A stretch of DNA of 14,125 bases from Candidatus Treponema faecavium (GTDB lineage: Bacteria > Spirochaetota > Spirochaetia > Treponematales > Treponemataceae). The notes under the pieces were generated by a model. It had not been told where the DNA came from. It did not search any database and saw nothing but the letters and a program-made list of their open reading frames with translations. The translations under genes were made by a program, and so were the position numbers. The stretch is from the NCBI GenBank assembly GCA_019113455.1, contig DXHG01000195.1:1-14125 (forward strand), written 5' to 3'. Shown here in pieces: positions 11,891 through 14,125 of the stretch; positions within the stretch are counted from its first letter, which is position 1, and every line of letters starts with the position of its first letter.

Positions 11891-14125
11891 ATTACACCGC
11901 GCTCCCCGTCTATGAACAAAAACAGCGCATTCTTGAAACGCTTGCCGGCAATCAGGTGATTGTCGTGCAGAGCCCTACCGGAAGCGGAAAAACAACGCAG
12001 ATTCCGGTTATCCTGCATGAGGCAGGCTATTCAGAGTCAGGCATTATCGCCGTAACGCAGCCGCGGCGCATAGCGGCGCTTTCGGTAAGCGAGTTTATCG
12101 CACGCCAGCTTAAAACTTCGTATCCGGGGCTTGTCGGCTATAAAATGCGCTTTGAAGACAAGACGGACAGCACGACGCGCATTAAGATAATGACCGACGG
12201 TATTCTTTTGCAGGAAATGAAGCTTGATCCGTGGCTCAGCCGCTATTCGGTTGTAATGGTAGACGAGGCGCACGAACGCAGTCTGAACATCGATTTTGTA
12301 CTGGGGCTGCTCAAGCGCGTTCTTGCGCAGCGCCAAGACTTTAAAGTGATCGTTTCGTCGGCAACGATGAACACAGAAGCGTTCTCTCACTACTTTGACG
12401 GTTGTCCGGTCGTTACGATAGACACTATTACCTACCCCGTTACCGTCGTCTATGATTCTCCGCCTGTGCCGGTTACGACGGCCACGGCGGCAGGCTGCAG
12501 CATGCTGCTTGATAAAATAGAAGACACGGTAAGCCGCGTGCTTGACAACCGCACATCAGGCGGTATGCTGTGCTTTCTGCCCGGGGAAAAGATTATCAAA
12601 GACTGTATCCGCCGTCTGTCCGAGGCGCCGTTTTCGCGCAAGATACATCTCATTCCGCTGTACGGGCGGCTGGCAAAAGAAGAACAGGAACGGGTGTTTG
12701 ACACGCCGCCGTTCGGCAAAAAGAAAATCATCGTTTCTACCAATATCGCAGAAACGAGCGTTACAATACCGGACATCACGACAGTTATCGATTCGGGGCT
12801 TGCCAAACTGAATTATTACAATCCGCGCACCTACACGTCGAGCCTCAACGAAACGCCGGTGTCCAAGGCCTCGTGCAATCAGCGCAAGGGCCGCGCCGGC
12901 CGCACGCAGCCGGGTGTGTGCTACCGGCTGTATTCGCGCAAGGACTATGAGTCGCGCCCCTTGTACACACTTGAAGAAATTTACCGGACCGATTTGTCGG
13001 AAGTTGTGCTTCGCATGAGCGAGCTGGGGATTACCGATTTTGACAGCTTTGATTTTATCTCGCCGCCGGGCAAAGAAGGCATGATCGGCGCGGTGCAGAC
13101 GCTGCGCCTGTTAAAAGCGCTCAATCCTGACAACACGCTGTCGCCGACGGGCAAGCTGATGGCGGAGTTCCCGCTTGCGCCGCGGCAGAGCCGCATCATT
13201 GTTGAATCGATACTGCACGCGCCCGACGTGCTTGAAGAAGTGCTTATCGCCGCTGCGTTCCTTTCGGCACAGTCGCCGTTCGTGCTGCCGCCCGGAGAAG
13301 AAATGGACGCGCGGCGCGCGCACCATTCGTTCCGCGACATGCAGGGTGATTTTGTGTCGTATATCAAGCTGTTCCGCACGTACACCGCGATAAAGAACAC
13401 CGAAAAATTCTGCAAAAACAATTATCTTGACGAGCGGGTAATGGCAGAAATAAAGAATATTAAGGAACAGCTTGAGCAAATCGTTACCGATCTCGGCATT
13501 CCCGTAACCGGCGGCGGCTCGATGGACGATTATCTGTGCTGCATCGCGGCAGGCATGATACAGTTTGTATGCGTGCGCGAGGGAAAAGAACAGTACCGCA
13601 GCCTTACAGCGGAGCATATCCAGATACATCCGGGCTCAAGCATGTTCAGGAGTGAACCGCTCTATATCGTCGCGGGAGAAATCGTTCGCACATCGCGCAT
13701 GTTCGCGATGTCCGTTTCTCCGCTTACCAAAAAGCTGCTTGCGCGCATAGACGAGCAGCTTGAAGAACGCCTTGAAGCACAGCGCACCAGACGGCGGAAA
13801 ACAGCCGGCGGCGCAGAGTTTTCAGCCGGTGCGCCGGAACAGCGCGGCAAGGGCAAACGGGGCAGAAAAGCTGGCGAAAGCGACAGGCAAAAAGATACAG
13901 ACGCGGCAAAACACGAAAACAGCATCAGCATCGGCGGCGTTCCGTTTGAAGTGCTGCGCGTTAAAGGCAAAAAGCAGGCGCAGCTGCCGTATGAACAGCT
14001 CAAGCGGGCGCTCGCGCAGGAGACTGATGAATCTCGGCTTGCGCAGGTTTCGGGAATGCGCGGCGCGCTCATCATCGACGGGCAGACGCTGCTTGCAGGA
14101 GAACGCATTGCGTTTATCATACAGG
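11881..14125 (+). CDS. hrpA: DEAH-box ATP-dependent RNA helicase, HrpA-like (cut by window edge)
   Basis: At least 748 residues; the stop is beyond the window. Helicase motifs: SPTGSGKTTQIP (motif I, Lys37), TQPRRIAA (Ia), VDEAH (motif II, Asp128-His131), SSATM (III), STNIAETSVTIP (V), and QRKGRAGR (VI, 334-341). A winged-helix/HA2-type region and an OB-fold-like segment (through roughly 670) follow. Next is a low-complexity basic region (about 630-690: RTRRRKT, GKGKRGRKAGE) and then a folded-looking segment beginning SISIGGVPFEVLRV. Family role: ATP-driven RNA remodelling, in bacteria linked to ribosome rescue and mRNA handling. TTGGAG at 11865-11870 precedes the ATG, which overlaps the CapA stop by 10 bases, so translation is probably coupled. 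The symbol is by family; HrpB is excluded less firmly because the C-terminus is unseen. Confidence 0.9.
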   Translation, partial: MPIDYTALPVYEQKQRILETLAGNQVIVVQSPTGSGKTTQIPVILHEAGYSESGIIAVTQPRRIAALSVSEFIARQLKTSYPGLVGYKMRFEDKTDSTTRIKIMTDGILLQEMKLDPWLSRYSVVMVDEAHERSLNIDFVLGLLKRVLAQRQDFKVIVSSATMNTEAFSHYFDGCPVVTIDTITYPVTVVYDSPPVPVTTATAAGCSMLLDKIEDTVSRVLDNRTSGGMLCFLPGEKIIKDCIRRLSEAPFSRKIHLIPLYGRLAKEEQERVFDTPPFGKKKIIVSTNIAETSVTIPDITTVIDSGLAKLNYYNPRTYTSSLNETPVSKASCNQRKGRAGRTQPGVCYRLYSRKDYESRPLYTLEEIYRTDLSEVVLRMSELGITDFDSFDFISPPGKEGMIGAVQTLRLLKALNPDNTLSPTGKLMAEFPLAPRQSRIIVESILHAPDVLEEVLIAAAFLSAQSPFVLPPGEEMDARRAHHSFRDMQGDFVSYIKLFRTYTAIKNTEKFCKNNYLDERVMAEIKNIKEQLEQIVTDLGIPVTGGGSMDDYLCCIAAGMIQFVCVREGKEQYRSLTAEHIQIHPGSSMFRSEPLYIVAGEIVRTSRMFAMSVSPLTKKLLARIDEQLEERLEAQRTRRRKTAGGAEFSAGAPEQRGKGKRGRKAGESDRQKDTDAAKHENSISIGGVPFEVLRVKGKKQAQLPYEQLKRALAQETDESRLAQVSGMRGALIIDGQTLLAGERIAFIIQ

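Overview
The window reads as a chromosomal segment of a spirochaete, most likely a Treponema. This rests on the treponeme-like divergent long PRPP synthase, a 516-residue protein that I associate with a treponeme-restricted family, a short spirochaete-type lipobox, and base composition near balanced GC. It is an inference from remembered family distribution, not a database result. Genes are tightly packed. I see no integrase, insertion sequence or tRNA. A few unannotated non-coding stretches stand out.

Left part (1-2940): the 5' two-thirds of tyrS runs leftward off the window. Directly upstream, on the same strand, lies a promoter, a roughly 200-nt structured RNA with a long closing stem (possibly 6S RNA, possibly a tyrS leader), and a strong intrinsic terminator ending only 12 nt upstream of tyrS's ribosome binding site (AAAGGAG, 665-659). 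Divergent from it is a rightward pair, a HisC-type aminotransferase and a calcineurin-like metallophosphoesterase.

Middle part (2990-9833), all leftward: an unrecognised 516-residue protein; two half-size chromate-transporter subunits overlapping by ATGA; an MBL-fold hydrolase; and a three-gene ATGA-overlapped operon of prs (PRPP synthase), an FGGY sugar kinase and a HAD phosphatase. Most units have a recognisable promoter tucked against the 3' end of the gene upstream, with very short 5' leaders.

Right part (9834-14125): a gap of about 850 bp without an intact gene lies between the divergent prs and CapA-like genes. It contains an 11-bp tandem repeat beside the prs promoter, a frameshifted protein fragment resembling the C-terminus of PD-(D/E)XK (Rpn-type) transposases, and the most striking structure in the window. 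That structure is an array of about eleven 15-bp interrupted palindromes (TTTGCC-N3-GGCAAA) phased every 22 bp, most of which together form a ~213-bp long inverted repeat. After it come a CapA-family lipoprotein and a DEAH-box HrpA-like RNA helicase, whose start overlaps the CapA stop; the helicase runs off the right edge.

Functionally, most genes are housekeeping: aminoacylation, nucleotide precursor supply, phosphate-ester hydrolysis, ion export and RNA remodelling. The parts that may be new are non-coding: the palindrome array and the structured RNA before tyrS.
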